Of a DNA stretch of 64,000 nt, positions 8,339-16,089 are shown in pieces. This stretch comes from Pleomorphomonas diazotrophica (lineage in GTDB: Bacteria > Pseudomonadota > Alphaproteobacteria > Rhizobiales > Pleomorphomonadaceae), in NCBI RefSeq assembly GCF_002844595.1, contig NZ_PJNW01000002.1:930001-994000 (forward strand), written 5' to 3'. Position 1 is the first letter of the stretch, and every line of letters starts with the position of its first letter. The position numbers and the translations under genes are program-made. Under the pieces are notes generated by a model that had not been told where the DNA came from, ran no database searches, and was given only the letters and a program-made list of their open reading frames with translations.

Positions 8339-9949
8339 ATGCGAGGGAGAAAACTGAGACTTGCCGCCGCCATTCTAGCAGCTGTCGTTGCCGGAGCTGG
8401 CGTCGTTGGCTACCAAGTCTACCAGTCGTTCGGCTCGGTGCCCTACCTCTTCCGGCGAAACGCGGAACTCAAGGCCGAGGGTTACTACATGGCCGAGTTC
8501 GAGTTCAGGATGCTCGGTGTCGTCAAGAAACTGTCCGACGGCGACTATCTCGACGCCTATTCGACCCTGAGCAAGCTGCGCCGGCAAATGGAAAGCGGCG
8601 AGGGCCTTGCCAAGATGCCGACCGACCCCTCGGCGAAGGCACGCTACGCCTTCCTTCTATCTCGCCAGGATCCCACGACCGGCGCTTTCATGAGCCCGGA
8701 CTATCCGGCGTTCACTTTTGTCGCTCCGACGCTCAACGTCGTCGAGGCGCTCGACGGACTGGCCAAGGAGATCGGAGAGCCGCTGCGGCTCCGCTATCCG
8801 CTTCATTTCCTGGACGCCATTGCCACGCCGGAGGCACTTCGCGCCTATCTCGACGCCCATCTTTACGTCGGCCCCTTCTGGGCAAAGCGCGTTCCCGGAC
8901 CGGGCGTCTACGGCCCCGGCATTTCGGAACTCGCCTATGTCGATCTCTTCGAGACAACCGGTACCTATCACTTCACACCGGCGTGGCACGCAGCGTTTCG
9001 CGGCTGGCTCGATGCGACGCAGGATCCGGAATCCGGCATGTGGGGTGCCCGGGTGGGCACGCCGAGCGCCTTCAAGACCAGGCAGGACGCGAACTCCACC
9101 TATCACATCTTGCATTATCTGCTGACCGATGACGGCAACGACCGTGATCCGGCGCATCCGTTGCGCCATGCCGACGCGCTGGCACAGAGCCTGATGCGGG
9201 CAGTGACAGAGCCCATACCGGCCGGCGAGGACGAACAGCATAGCTGGAGCCTCGAACAAGCCCAGGCGACGCAACTGCTAACGCGCCGCCTATGGAGCCA
9301 CCTCAATGAAGAGGAGAAGACGACGGTTCGCTCGGCTCTCGAGGTGGCACTCACGGAACGCTATCGCCTGATTGATGACACGAAGGGCGGCTTTTCCCTC
9401 TACCTCGGCTCACCGGCCGACGTCGACGGGACGACGACAGCGCTCGGCCTCATCGAGGCGACGGGCAGCCTGCCGGGAACACCCGATCGCGTTCGTCTGT
9501 GGGGCGAGCCGGAAGTTTCCCCAGTCGATATCGTTACCATCATGTGGCCGAGCCCGATCGAACTGCCCAAGGATCCTCGCGTCAACTCGTATCGTCTCTA
9601 TGCCGGACGGGTGCTGCCAGCCGATGATCTAGGCATTGGCCCGCCGCTCGCCATCCTCTATCCCGCCGGCAAGGGAAAGGTGCGAGACATGGTGGACCTC
9701 CGGCAGAGCGTTGGGCGCTTCCTCGACGGTGCGGGCGCCAGCTTCGGCAACTGGTCAACCGCTGACAGCCTTCGCAGTTCGGCGCTGCATCCCGACCCAG
9801 GTGAACCCGCCATCCCGGTGCTATGGGCCGACCAAAGACTTGACGATGCGGTCGGCGATATCGCCAAGGATGCGCGTGACCTTTTGATCGTGGGTTATGA
9901 CGTCTTTCAGCGACCAGTCCTTGCGCGTCACTGGCATATCGAAAGGTAA
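8339..9949 (+). CDS. Unrecognised membrane-anchored protein, 536 residues
   Basis: I do not recognise this family. A basic N terminus and one hydrophobic span (residues about 8-28) suggest a signal anchor, with the rest outside the cytosol. The body is rich in alpha-helical repeats with recurring patterns such as DPTTGAFMSP, DPESGMWGAR and DTKGGFSLYL, each followed by helical segments. That pattern recalls alpha/alpha-toroid folds (terpene-cyclase or glycosidase-like), but no catalytic motif is clear. ATG 8339 is chosen because GAGGGGG lies 6 bases upstream. It is divergent from the ABC-F gene with about 210 bases between. Confidence 0.75.
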   Translation: MRGRKLRLAAAILAAVVAGAGVVGYQVYQSFGSVPYLFRRNAELKAEGYYMAEFEFRMLGVVKKLSDGDYLDAYSTLSKLRRQMESGEGLAKMPTDPSAKARYAFLLSRQDPTTGAFMSPDYPAFTFVAPTLNVVEALDGLAKEIGEPLRLRYPLHFLDAIATPEALRAYLDAHLYVGPFWAKRVPGPGVYGPGISELAYVDLFETTGTYHFTPAWHAAFRGWLDATQDPESGMWGARVGTPSAFKTRQDANSTYHILHYLLTDDGNDRDPAHPLRHADALAQSLMRAVTEPIPAGEDEQHSWSLEQAQATQLLTRRLWSHLNEEEKTTVRSALEVALTERYRLIDDTKGGFSLYLGSPADVDGTTTALGLIEATGSLPGTPDRVRLWGEPEVSPVDIVTIMWPSPIELPKDPRVNSYRLYAGRVLPADDLGIGPPLAILYPAGKGKVRDMVDLRQSVGRFLDGAGASFGNWSTADSLRSSALHPDPGEPAIPVLWADQRLDDAVGDIAKDARDLLIVGYDVFQRPVLARHWHIER

Positions 9950-10045
9950 CGGTGGGCACTCGAGACAGGTGCGAGTTTTGGCTTGCCGCCAACCATCGGC
10001 AAACTACTGTTGGCGCACAGTCGCCACCGCATTGAAAGCTCTGCC

Positions 10046-11077
10046 ATGAGAATCGTCTATTCGCCTCGCCATCGCCTCCATGCCGACAATCAGGAACTCA
10101 ATGCCGGTGTCATTACCCCGGCCTTCGAGTTGCCGGCGCGCGTCGACTTCATCCTGAAGCGGATCGAGGCAGTCGGTCTTGGCGAAGTGATCGAGGCAAA
10201 AACCATTGATGCCGTCGCGGCCGCGGTGAAGGTGCACGACGCCGGCTATCTTCAGTTCATGGCCGATTTCTGGACGCTGTGGCTTGCCGAAGGACGTAGC
10301 GGGCCGACCATGCCCTATGTCTGGCCGGCGCGCGGCCAGCGCGACATCCGGCCCGAACACGTCAATGGCCTGATGGGCTACTATTCCTTCGACGGCGGCG
10401 CATCCTTCGTTGAGGGAACATGGGAAGCGGTGCAGTCCGCTGTCTGGTCGGCGATCGGCGCCGCTGAGCTGATCGGCGGTGGCGAGAGAGCCGCTTATGC
10501 GCTCTGCCGACCGCCGGGGCATCATGCCGGATCGTCGACCATGGGCGGCTATTGCTTCATCAACAATGCCGCCGTGGCGGCACAGTGGTTTCTCGACCAT
10601 GGCGCCAAGCGTGTCACCATCCTCGACGTCGACTACCATCACGGCAACGGCACCCAAGAGATTTTCTACCGGCGCGGCGATGTGCAGATAGTCGACCTCC
10701 ACGCCGATACGGCCGTCGCCTATCCCTTCTTCTCCGGGCGGACCGACGAAACGGGCGAGGGGCAGGGGGAGGGCTTCACGCTCAACCTGCCTATGCCTTT
10801 CGGCACGGATTGGCAAACGTGGGGTGCTGCCCTGGACCATGCCTGCCGGGCGATCGAGGCCTTCGGGCCTGATGTCGTCGTGGTGTCGCTCGGCCTCGAT
10901 ACGTTCGAGGGCGACCCCATCTCGAAGTTCAGGCTGAAGCGCGAGGACTATCCGAAGATCGGCGCACGCATTGCTGCCCTTGGCCGGCCGACGCTGTTCG
11001 TTCAGGAGGGCGGCTACGCCGTCGAAGATATCGGCCACAACGCAGTTGGTGTGCTCTCCGGATTCGAGGGAGCATGA
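10046..11077 (+). CDS. Histone-deacetylase-family amidohydrolase (acetylpolyamine-type)
   Basis: 343-residue arginase/deacetylase-fold zinc enzyme. The active-site signatures are RPPGHHAG (tandem catalytic His), GGYCFINNAA, the zinc ligands in ILDVDYHHGNGT, and a third Asp in SLGLDTFEGDP. The N-terminal part (PYVWPARGQRD..., GYYSFDGGA) resembles acetylpolyamine amidohydrolases, so deacetylation of acetylated polyamines or similar small amides is the best guess. The AcuC type is an alternative. The start ATG 10046 gives MRIVYSPRHRLH. It is followed by two VOC genes on the same strand. Confidence 0.87.
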   Translation: MRIVYSPRHRLHADNQELNAGVITPAFELPARVDFILKRIEAVGLGEVIEAKTIDAVAAAVKVHDAGYLQFMADFWTLWLAEGRSGPTMPYVWPARGQRDIRPEHVNGLMGYYSFDGGASFVEGTWEAVQSAVWSAIGAAELIGGGERAAYALCRPPGHHAGSSTMGGYCFINNAAVAAQWFLDHGAKRVTILDVDYHHGNGTQEIFYRRGDVQIVDLHADTAVAYPFFSGRTDETGEGQGEGFTLNLPMPFGTDWQTWGAALDHACRAIEAFGPDVVVVSLGLDTFEGDPISKFRLKREDYPKIGARIAALGRPTLFVQEGGYAVEDIGHNAVGVLSGFEGA

Positions 11078-11158
11078 CGGGTAGAGACAGTAGGCACTCC
11101 TGACAGGGGCTGGCAGGACGACCGGCTATGTCTGCCGTCGTCAATTCTGGAGGCAACA

Positions 11159-11551
11159 ATGCTGGATCATATGGGCTTTCCGGCCGTCGACTTTGAGACG
11201 TCGAAGGCATTCTACGACAAGGCGCTGGCGCCGCTCGGTATCAGCGTGGTGATGTCCGTTTCGGCCGAGGAGACGGGCGGTGAGGCTCACGCCGGCTATG
11301 GCAGCGACGGCAAGCCGGACTTCTGGGTGTCCACGGGCCGGCCGGCCGGCGAGAAGATGCATTTTCACGTGGCTTTCGTAGCCAAGGACCGGGCGAGCGT
11401 CGATGCATTCTACGCCGCGGCCATTGCGGCCGGTGGTCGCGACAATGGCGGACCAGGGCTTCGGCCGCATTACCATCCCAACTATTACGGCGCCTTCGTT
11501 CTCGATCCCGATGGCAACAACATCGAAGCGGTCTGCCACAAGCCTGAATAA
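11159..11551 (+). CDS. VOC (glyoxalase-fold) protein 1
   Basis: 130-residue single-domain protein of the vicinal oxygen chelate superfamily. Metal-site-type positions are His4 (LDHMGFPAVD), a central MHFHVAF histidine and the C-terminal Glu in DPDGNNIEAVCH. The family includes glyoxalase I, bleomycin-resistance proteins and dioxygenases; the substrate cannot be assigned. GGAGG upstream supports the ATG at 11159. It is followed 61 bases later by a paralogue (VOC protein 2). Confidence 0.87.
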   Translation: MLDHMGFPAVDFETSKAFYDKALAPLGISVVMSVSAEETGGEAHAGYGSDGKPDFWVSTGRPAGEKMHFHVAFVAKDRASVDAFYAAAIAAGGRDNGGPGLRPHYHPNYYGAFVLDPDGNNIEAVCHKPE

Positions 11552-11612
11552 GAAAGGATGGACGGGCCGCGACCGAGACACCCTGGCCCGTCCTGACCCG
11601 TCCTGACCCATC

Positions 11613-11993
11613 ATGTTCGATCATATCGACTGTCCGGTGACGGATATCCGACGCTCTGTCACCTTCTACGATGCCTTGCTGGCACCTCTGGGGCTTGTGA
11701 GACTGATTACCCGCCTGACATCGGCGGCTGGCGGCGCATCAAATGCCGGCTACGGTCGCGATGGCCATGCCGGATTCTGGCTTTCGGATGCCAGCCGCAA
11801 GGGGCGTCTCCACGTCGGCTTTTCCGCCGCGACGCGCGAGGCCGTCGAGGCCTTTCACGCGGCCGGGCTGGCGGCCGGCGGCACCGACAATGGCGCTCCC
11901 GGCCTTCGGCCCTACGCAGCCAACTATTTCGCCGCCTACATCATCGATCCTGACGGCCACAATATCGAGGCCGTATGCCGGGCGGCCGGCTGA
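11613..11993 (+). CDS. VOC (glyoxalase-fold) protein 2
   Basis: 126-residue VOC superfamily protein, clearly paralogous to the gene before it. It shares FDHIDCPVTD...FYDALLAPLG at the N terminus, GGTDNGAPGLRPY in the middle and DPDGHNIEAVC at the end. Metal-site residues appear retained. The tandem arrangement suggests local duplication followed by divergence, and both probably derive from one transcript. No substrate is apparent. Its stop lies 2 bases from the convergent btaB stop. Confidence 0.87.
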   Translation: MFDHIDCPVTDIRRSVTFYDALLAPLGLVRLITRLTSAAGGASNAGYGRDGHAGFWLSDASRKGRLHVGFSAATREAVEAFHAAGLAAGGTDNGAPGLRPYAANYFAAYIIDPDGHNIEAVCRAAG

Positions 11994-11995
11994 TT

Positions 11996-12658
11996 TCAGG
12001 AGACGACGCCGAGCTGGGCATAGCCGCGCGCCGGCCGCTCGAACTGGAGCGTCCGGCCGCTGCCTCGCGCCAGGCGAGCCATTTCCGCCTCAAGACCGGC
12101 GCGCGGCGTGACGTGGAAGAGGGACAGCCAACCATGCAGGAGAAGGCGGGCTGGCGCTCCCAAATCGTCGCAGAAGCCGAAATCGACGACCGACAGGCGA
12201 CCATCATCCTTGAGCAGACTGAGGCCATGGGCAAGAGCCGCCGTCCAGTCGGGAATCATCGACAGCGTGTAGGAGAAGTAGACGCGATCGAAGCGGGCAA
12301 CTCCGAAAGCAGCCTCGGGGTCGAAGGCGCAGGCGTCGCCCTCGGCGAGGCGGATATCGAGGCCGGAACGCTCCACGTTGCGACGGGCCGTCTTCAGCAT
12401 TTCCGAGGAGATGTCGAAGCCGTGGAGCCGAGCACCTGGATAACGCCTGCCGGCGGCAATGAGATTGCGGCCGGTGCCGCAGCCCATCTCCAGAACCGTG
12501 CCGCCCGGCGGCACATCAATGCCGTCGATGAGGCGATCGCGGCCGAGAAGATAGGGCTTGCGCGTCGCGTCGTAGACATGCCGGGTCAGCCGATACATGC
12601 GGTCCATGGCCGCCTTCTGCCTCGCCGACGACGGAGCAGCCGACTCGGCGCCCGTCAC
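11996..12658 (-). CDS. btaB: Betaine-lipid N-methyltransferase BtaB
   Basis: SAM-dependent methyltransferase, 220 residues, with motif I LEMGCGTGRNL and motif II-type HGFDIS. An N-terminal region MDRMYRLTRHVYDATRKPYLLGRD is typical of BtaB, which trimethylates diacylglyceryl-homoserine to the betaine lipid DGTS. The GTG start at 12658 overlaps the btaA stop (GTGA), so the pair is translationally coupled in the order btaA-btaB. Known bta genes in Rhodobacter and Sinorhizobium work in phosphate-limited membrane remodelling. The motif and the neighbour together make this assignment strong. Confidence 0.9.
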   Translation of the reverse strand: MTGAESAAPSSARQKAAMDRMYRLTRHVYDATRKPYLLGRDRLIDGIDVPPGGTVLEMGCGTGRNLIAAGRRYPGARLHGFDISSEMLKTARRNVERSGLDIRLAEGDACAFDPEAAFGVARFDRVYFSYTLSMIPDWTAALAHGLSLLKDDGRLSVVDFGFCDDLGAPARLLLHGWLSLFHVTPRAGLEAEMARLARGSGRTLQFERPARGYAQLGVVS

Positions 12659-13884
12659 GCCGACGCCCTCACGTAGAGGTGGAACCCACCATAGATCGAC
12701 GAGCGATCGCGGGCGACATAGCCGGGAACCGTGGAGGGATCATAGGACCAGCGCGAACGGATGTCGGCGGGCAGTACTGCCTCGAGCGGGCTGTCTAGCC
12801 CGGCGGTGCGGAAGATGACGCGGGCGCCGGGACGCGCCGTGCGGCTGATCTCGGTCCATAGGGCGATCATCTGGGCCGGCGTCATCCAGTCCTGAGCATC
12901 CAGCAGCACGTAGCCGTCGAGGCTCTCGGCCGGCAGGCCGGCGAGTTCGTCGGTCATCGACGCCTGAATGGCGGTAACGCGATCGGCGTTGGCGCGGATG
13001 GCGTCATAGGCCGCATGGGTGAGATAGGGAGGCACGGCGCGGCGGCTCTCGCGGTCGTAGCGGCGGCCAAAGGCTTGCCAGGCGAAATAGTTGTCCTCCA
13101 GCGGGAAGTCGCAGGCCAGGCGCGCCAGGCGTTGGCGCAGCAGGCCGGCGAGATCGCCGTCGGCGTCGGCCGAGAGATAGGCGAACTGGGCCGGCGGTAT
13201 GCCGAGGCCATAGAGCGACACCGGCATGCGACATAGCCAGCGGACGAGCCGGGAGTCGAAGACCGGCGCCAGGTTTTCCTCGAACAGCCGACGCTGTTCG
13301 TCAAGCCCTTGGGCCGTCAGCATCAGGCGCGGGTTTTTGCCGTAGGCGCGGGCAAGCAGATGCATGATGCCGATGAACCGGCCAAGCAGGCCGTAACGAT
13401 AGATGTTGCGGGTGAAAATGGAGATCTGCCGGCGGCCGGTCAGGCTGCGCTTCTCCCAATAGGCGCGGGCATCGTCCGACAGGTGATCGCGCAGAAAGCG
13501 ATCGTAGCGGGCGGTGTTCTCGCCTTCGTCGGCGTGACCGAAGAAGCGGAAGAAACTCTCGTGGTTCGGCAAATGGCGGGCCGCGGTCAGCTTCAGCTTG
13601 AGCAGCGCGATGTGGGCCGGATTGAGATCGACGGCGATGATCTCGGCCGGCGAGGCCGTCAGGTAGTTCATCACGTTGCAGCCGCCGGAGGCGATGGTGA
13701 TGATGCGCTTATCCGGCCCGAGTTCGAGCGCGGCCATGTCGACCGCCGGGTCTTCCCAGATTTGCGGGTAGACAAGACCGGAGAAGGCGAGGGTGAACAG
13801 GCGTTCGAGAATCCCCTCCCGGCTAGCGAGCTTGTTGGCATGCACCGCGTTCGCCAGGAGGTCCTTGGTCTTTTGCTTGCTCAT
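12655..13884 (-). CDS. btaA: Diacylglycerol 3-amino-3-carboxypropyltransferase BtaA
   Basis: 409-residue DUF3419-family protein. It transfers the aminocarboxypropyl group of SAM to diacylglycerol, the first step of DGTS betaine-lipid synthesis. Recognisable features are the N-terminal FSGLVYPQIWEDPAVDMAAL, the SAM-site IASGGCNVMNYL followed by AVDLNPAHIALL, and a late LLDAQDWM segment. The ATG at 13884 (MSKQKTKDLL) follows a weak AGGGA site. The frame stays open far upstream, through the antisense of aspS, and those residues are not part of the protein. A PhoB-type box was looked for upstream and not convincingly found. Confidence 0.92.
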   Translation of the reverse strand: MSKQKTKDLLANAVHANKLASREGILERLFTLAFSGLVYPQIWEDPAVDMAALELGPDKRIITIASGGCNVMNYLTASPAEIIAVDLNPAHIALLKLKLTAARHLPNHESFFRFFGHADEGENTARYDRFLRDHLSDDARAYWEKRSLTGRRQISIFTRNIYRYGLLGRFIGIMHLLARAYGKNPRLMLTAQGLDEQRRLFEENLAPVFDSRLVRWLCRMPVSLYGLGIPPAQFAYLSADADGDLAGLLRQRLARLACDFPLEDNYFAWQAFGRRYDRESRRAVPPYLTHAAYDAIRANADRVTAIQASMTDELAGLPAESLDGYVLLDAQDWMTPAQMIALWTEISRTARPGARVIFRTAGLDSPLEAVLPADIRSRWSYDPSTVPGYVARDRSSIYGGFHLYVRASA

Positions 13885-14226
13885 GGAGAAATCCCTGTCA
13901 GCCGGCAGAAAGCCGCATGAGTCGTCGCGCGGCCTGCCGTCTGAGCGAAGGCTTCTCCCACAATCGAGTGACACTATTCCGACGAAGCCGGCAAACTGCG
14001 AGGCTGCCGCTTGAAAAACGCCGGCAATGGGAAGTTCTTCCGCCTCCGCCGGTCCGGCTTTCAACTGTGATCGGGTAAAGTTGCCGAGCCGGCGAAGCGC
14101 GCAAACTCCGTCAGAATTCTTGACAAATCTGCCTCGCCGTGCGCTTGTCGCGCCCACAGATCCGGCCGTCCCCAAGCGGGAATCCGGAGCCGTTCCCAAC
14201 GGATTCAACGAGACAGGACGATAACC
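13885..14226. other. Divergent intergenic region between btaA and aspS
   Basis: 342 bases without a supported gene. It must hold the promoters of btaA (leftward) and aspS (rightward). A candidate sigma-70 promoter for aspS is listed separately. Short reading frames here lack ribosome sites and family features. Confidence 0.6.
14120..14148 (+). promoter_or_regulatory. Candidate sigma-70 promoter for aspS
   Basis: TTGACA at 14120-14125, a 17-base spacer and a weak -10 (GCTTGT) at 14143-14148, about 79 bases before the aspS ATG. The -35 is consensus but the -10 is poor, so confidence is low. Confidence 0.35.
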
Positions 14227-16008
14227 ATGCACGCCTATCGCACCCACACCTGCGGCCAGCTTCGAGCCAGCGACGTCGGGCAGAATGTGCGGCTGTCCGG
14301 CTGGGTGCACCGGGTGCGCGATCATGGTGGCCTGCTGTTCATCGACCTGCGCGACCACTATGGCATGACGCAGGTGGTGGTCGATCCCGACAGCGCTTCG
14401 TTCAAGCTGGCCGAGACCTTGCGCTCCGAGTGGGTGATCCGGGTCGACTGCCTCGTCCGCGCCCGCACGCCGGAGACCGTCAACGCCAACCTCGCCACCG
14501 GCGAGATTGAGGTGTTCGCCAACGAGATCGCCGTGCTGGGCCAGGCCAAGGATCTGCCGCTGCCGGTGTTCGGCGAGCCGGAGTATCCGGAGGACGTTCG
14601 CCTCAAGTACCGCTTCCTCGACCTGCGCCGCGAGACGCTGCACGGCAACATCGTCAAGCGGACGAAGATCATCCGCTCCATGCGCCGCCGCATGGAAGAT
14701 GCAGGGTTCACCGAGTATTCGACCCCGATTCTCACTGCCTCCTCGCCGGAAGGCGCGCGCGACTTCCTGGTGCCGAGCCGTATCCATGCTGGCAAGTTCT
14801 ACGCGCTGCCGCAGGCGCCCCAGCAGTACAAGCAGCTGCTGATGGTGGCGGGCTTCGACCGCTACTTCCAGATCGCGCCCTGTTTCCGTGACGAGGACCC
14901 GCGTGCCGACCGTCTGCCCGGCGAGTTCTATCAGCTCGACCTCGAGATGAGCTTCGTGACGCAGGACGATGTGTTCAACACGATGGAGCCGGTGATCCGT
15001 GGCGTCTTCGAGGAGTTTGCCGAGGGCAAGCCGGTCACCCAGCAGTTCCGCCGCATCAAGTATGACGACGCCATCCGCCTCTATGGCTCCGACAAGCCGG
15101 ATCTTCGCAACCCGATCGAAATGCAGGCGGTGACCGAGCATTTCGCTGGTTCCGGCTTCAAGGTGTTCGCCCGCATGATCGAGGCCGACCCGAAGACGGA
15201 AGTCTGGGCGATCCCGGCCAAGACCGGCGGCAGCCGCGCCTTCTGCGACCGCATGAACTCCTGGGCACAGGGACAGGGCCAGCCCGGCCTCGGCTACATC
15301 TTCTGGCGGTCGGAGAACGGCGCACTGGAAGGCGCTGGCCCGCTTGCCAAGAACATCGGGCCCGAGCGCACCGAGGCGATCCGTGCGCAGCTCGGCCTCA
15401 CCGAGGGCGATGCGGTGTTCTTCGTCGCCGGCGACCCCTCGAAGTTCTACAAGTTTGCCGGAGAAGCGCGCAATCGAGTCGGCTTCGACCTGAACCTCGT
15501 CGATACGGAGCGCTTCGAGCTCTGCTGGATTGTCGACTTCCCCTTCTACGAGTGGAACGACGAGGAGAAGAAGCTCGATTTCGCTCACAATCCCTTCTCA
15601 ATGCCGCAGGGCGGCCTCGATGCGCTGAACAACCAGGACCCGCTGACCATCAAGGCCTTCCAGTACGACATGGTCTGCAACGGCTATGAGATGGCCTCGG
15701 GTTCGATCCGCAACCAGTCGCCGGAGACCATGGTCAAGGCGTTTGAGCTGGTCGGGACGTCCAAGGCCGAGGTCGAGGCACGTTTCGGCGGCATGTATCG
15801 CGCCTTCCAGTATGGCGCACCGCCGCATGGCGGCATGGCGGCCGGTGTCGACCGTGTGGTGATGCTGCTGTGCGGTGCCCAGAATCTCCGCGAGATCACG
15901 CTGTTCCCGATGAACCAGCGCGCCGAGGATCCGCTGATGGGGGCGCCGTCGGAAGCCTCGATCAAGCAGCTTCGCGAGCTGCATCTCAAGCTGAACCTGC
16001 CGAACTGA
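14227..16008 (+). CDS. aspS: Aspartyl-tRNA synthetase
   Basis: Class II aminoacyl-tRNA synthetase of the bacterial AspRS type, 593 residues. It has an N-terminal anticodon-binding OB fold ([20 protein letters not shown]), motif 1 around residues 150-190, motif 2 [19 protein letters not shown], the bacterial GAD insertion domain at about 290-420, and motif 3 [13 protein letters not shown] near the C terminus. It charges tRNA-Asp. In alphaproteobacteria lacking AsnRS the enzyme also charges tRNA-Asn for amidotransfer; whether that applies here cannot be told from the window. A strong terminator follows. Confidence 0.96.
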   Translation: MHAYRTHTCGQLRASDVGQNVRLSGWVHRVRDHGGLLFIDLRDHYGMTQVVVDPDSASFKLAETLRSEWVIRVDCLVRARTPETVNANLATGEIEVFANEIAVLGQAKDLPLPVFGEPEYPEDVRLKYRFLDLRRETLHGNIVKRTKIIRSMRRRMEDAGFTEYSTPILTASSPEGARDFLVPSRIHAGKFYALPQAPQQYKQLLMVAGFDRYFQIAPCFRDEDPRADRLPGEFYQLDLEMSFVTQDDVFNTMEPVIRGVFEEFAEGKPVTQQFRRIKYDDAIRLYGSDKPDLRNPIEMQAVTEHFAGSGFKVFARMIEADPKTEVWAIPAKTGGSRAFCDRMNSWAQGQGQPGLGYIFWRSENGALEGAGPLAKNIGPERTEAIRAQLGLTEGDAVFFVAGDPSKFYKFAGEARNRVGFDLNLVDTERFELCWIVDFPFYEWNDEEKKLDFAHNPFSMPQGGLDALNNQDPLTIKAFQYDMVCNGYEMASGSIRNQSPETMVKAFELVGTSKAEVEARFGGMYRAFQYGAPPHGGMAAGVDRVVMLLCGAQNLREITLFPMNQRAEDPLMGAPSEASIKQLRELHLKLNLPN

Positions 16009-16030
16009 TCGGCAGCGTAGAGAAAAGAGA

Positions 16031-16062
16031 AGGCCGGGGAGGGCACCTCCCCGGCCTTTTTC
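16031..16062 (+). terminator. Strong terminator after aspS, probably bidirectional
   Basis: A perfect 12-bp stem (AGGCCGGGGAGG with its complement), loop GCA, then TTTTTCTT. On the minus strand the hairpin is followed by TTCTCTTTTCTCT, so it may also end the leftward operon whose last gene stops at 16090. Confidence 0.92.
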
Positions 16063-16089
16063 TTGGGTTTTACCGTACGGCGTAAAGCT

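Noticed and set aside
13885-14226. PhoB box upstream of btaA
   Set aside because: Only isolated CTGTCA-like pieces are present; no tandem 7-base repeats with the right spacing.
13885-15588. Long N-terminal extension of BtaA
   Set aside because: The frame remains open through the antisense of aspS; BtaA begins at the ATG at 13884 with its usual N terminus.
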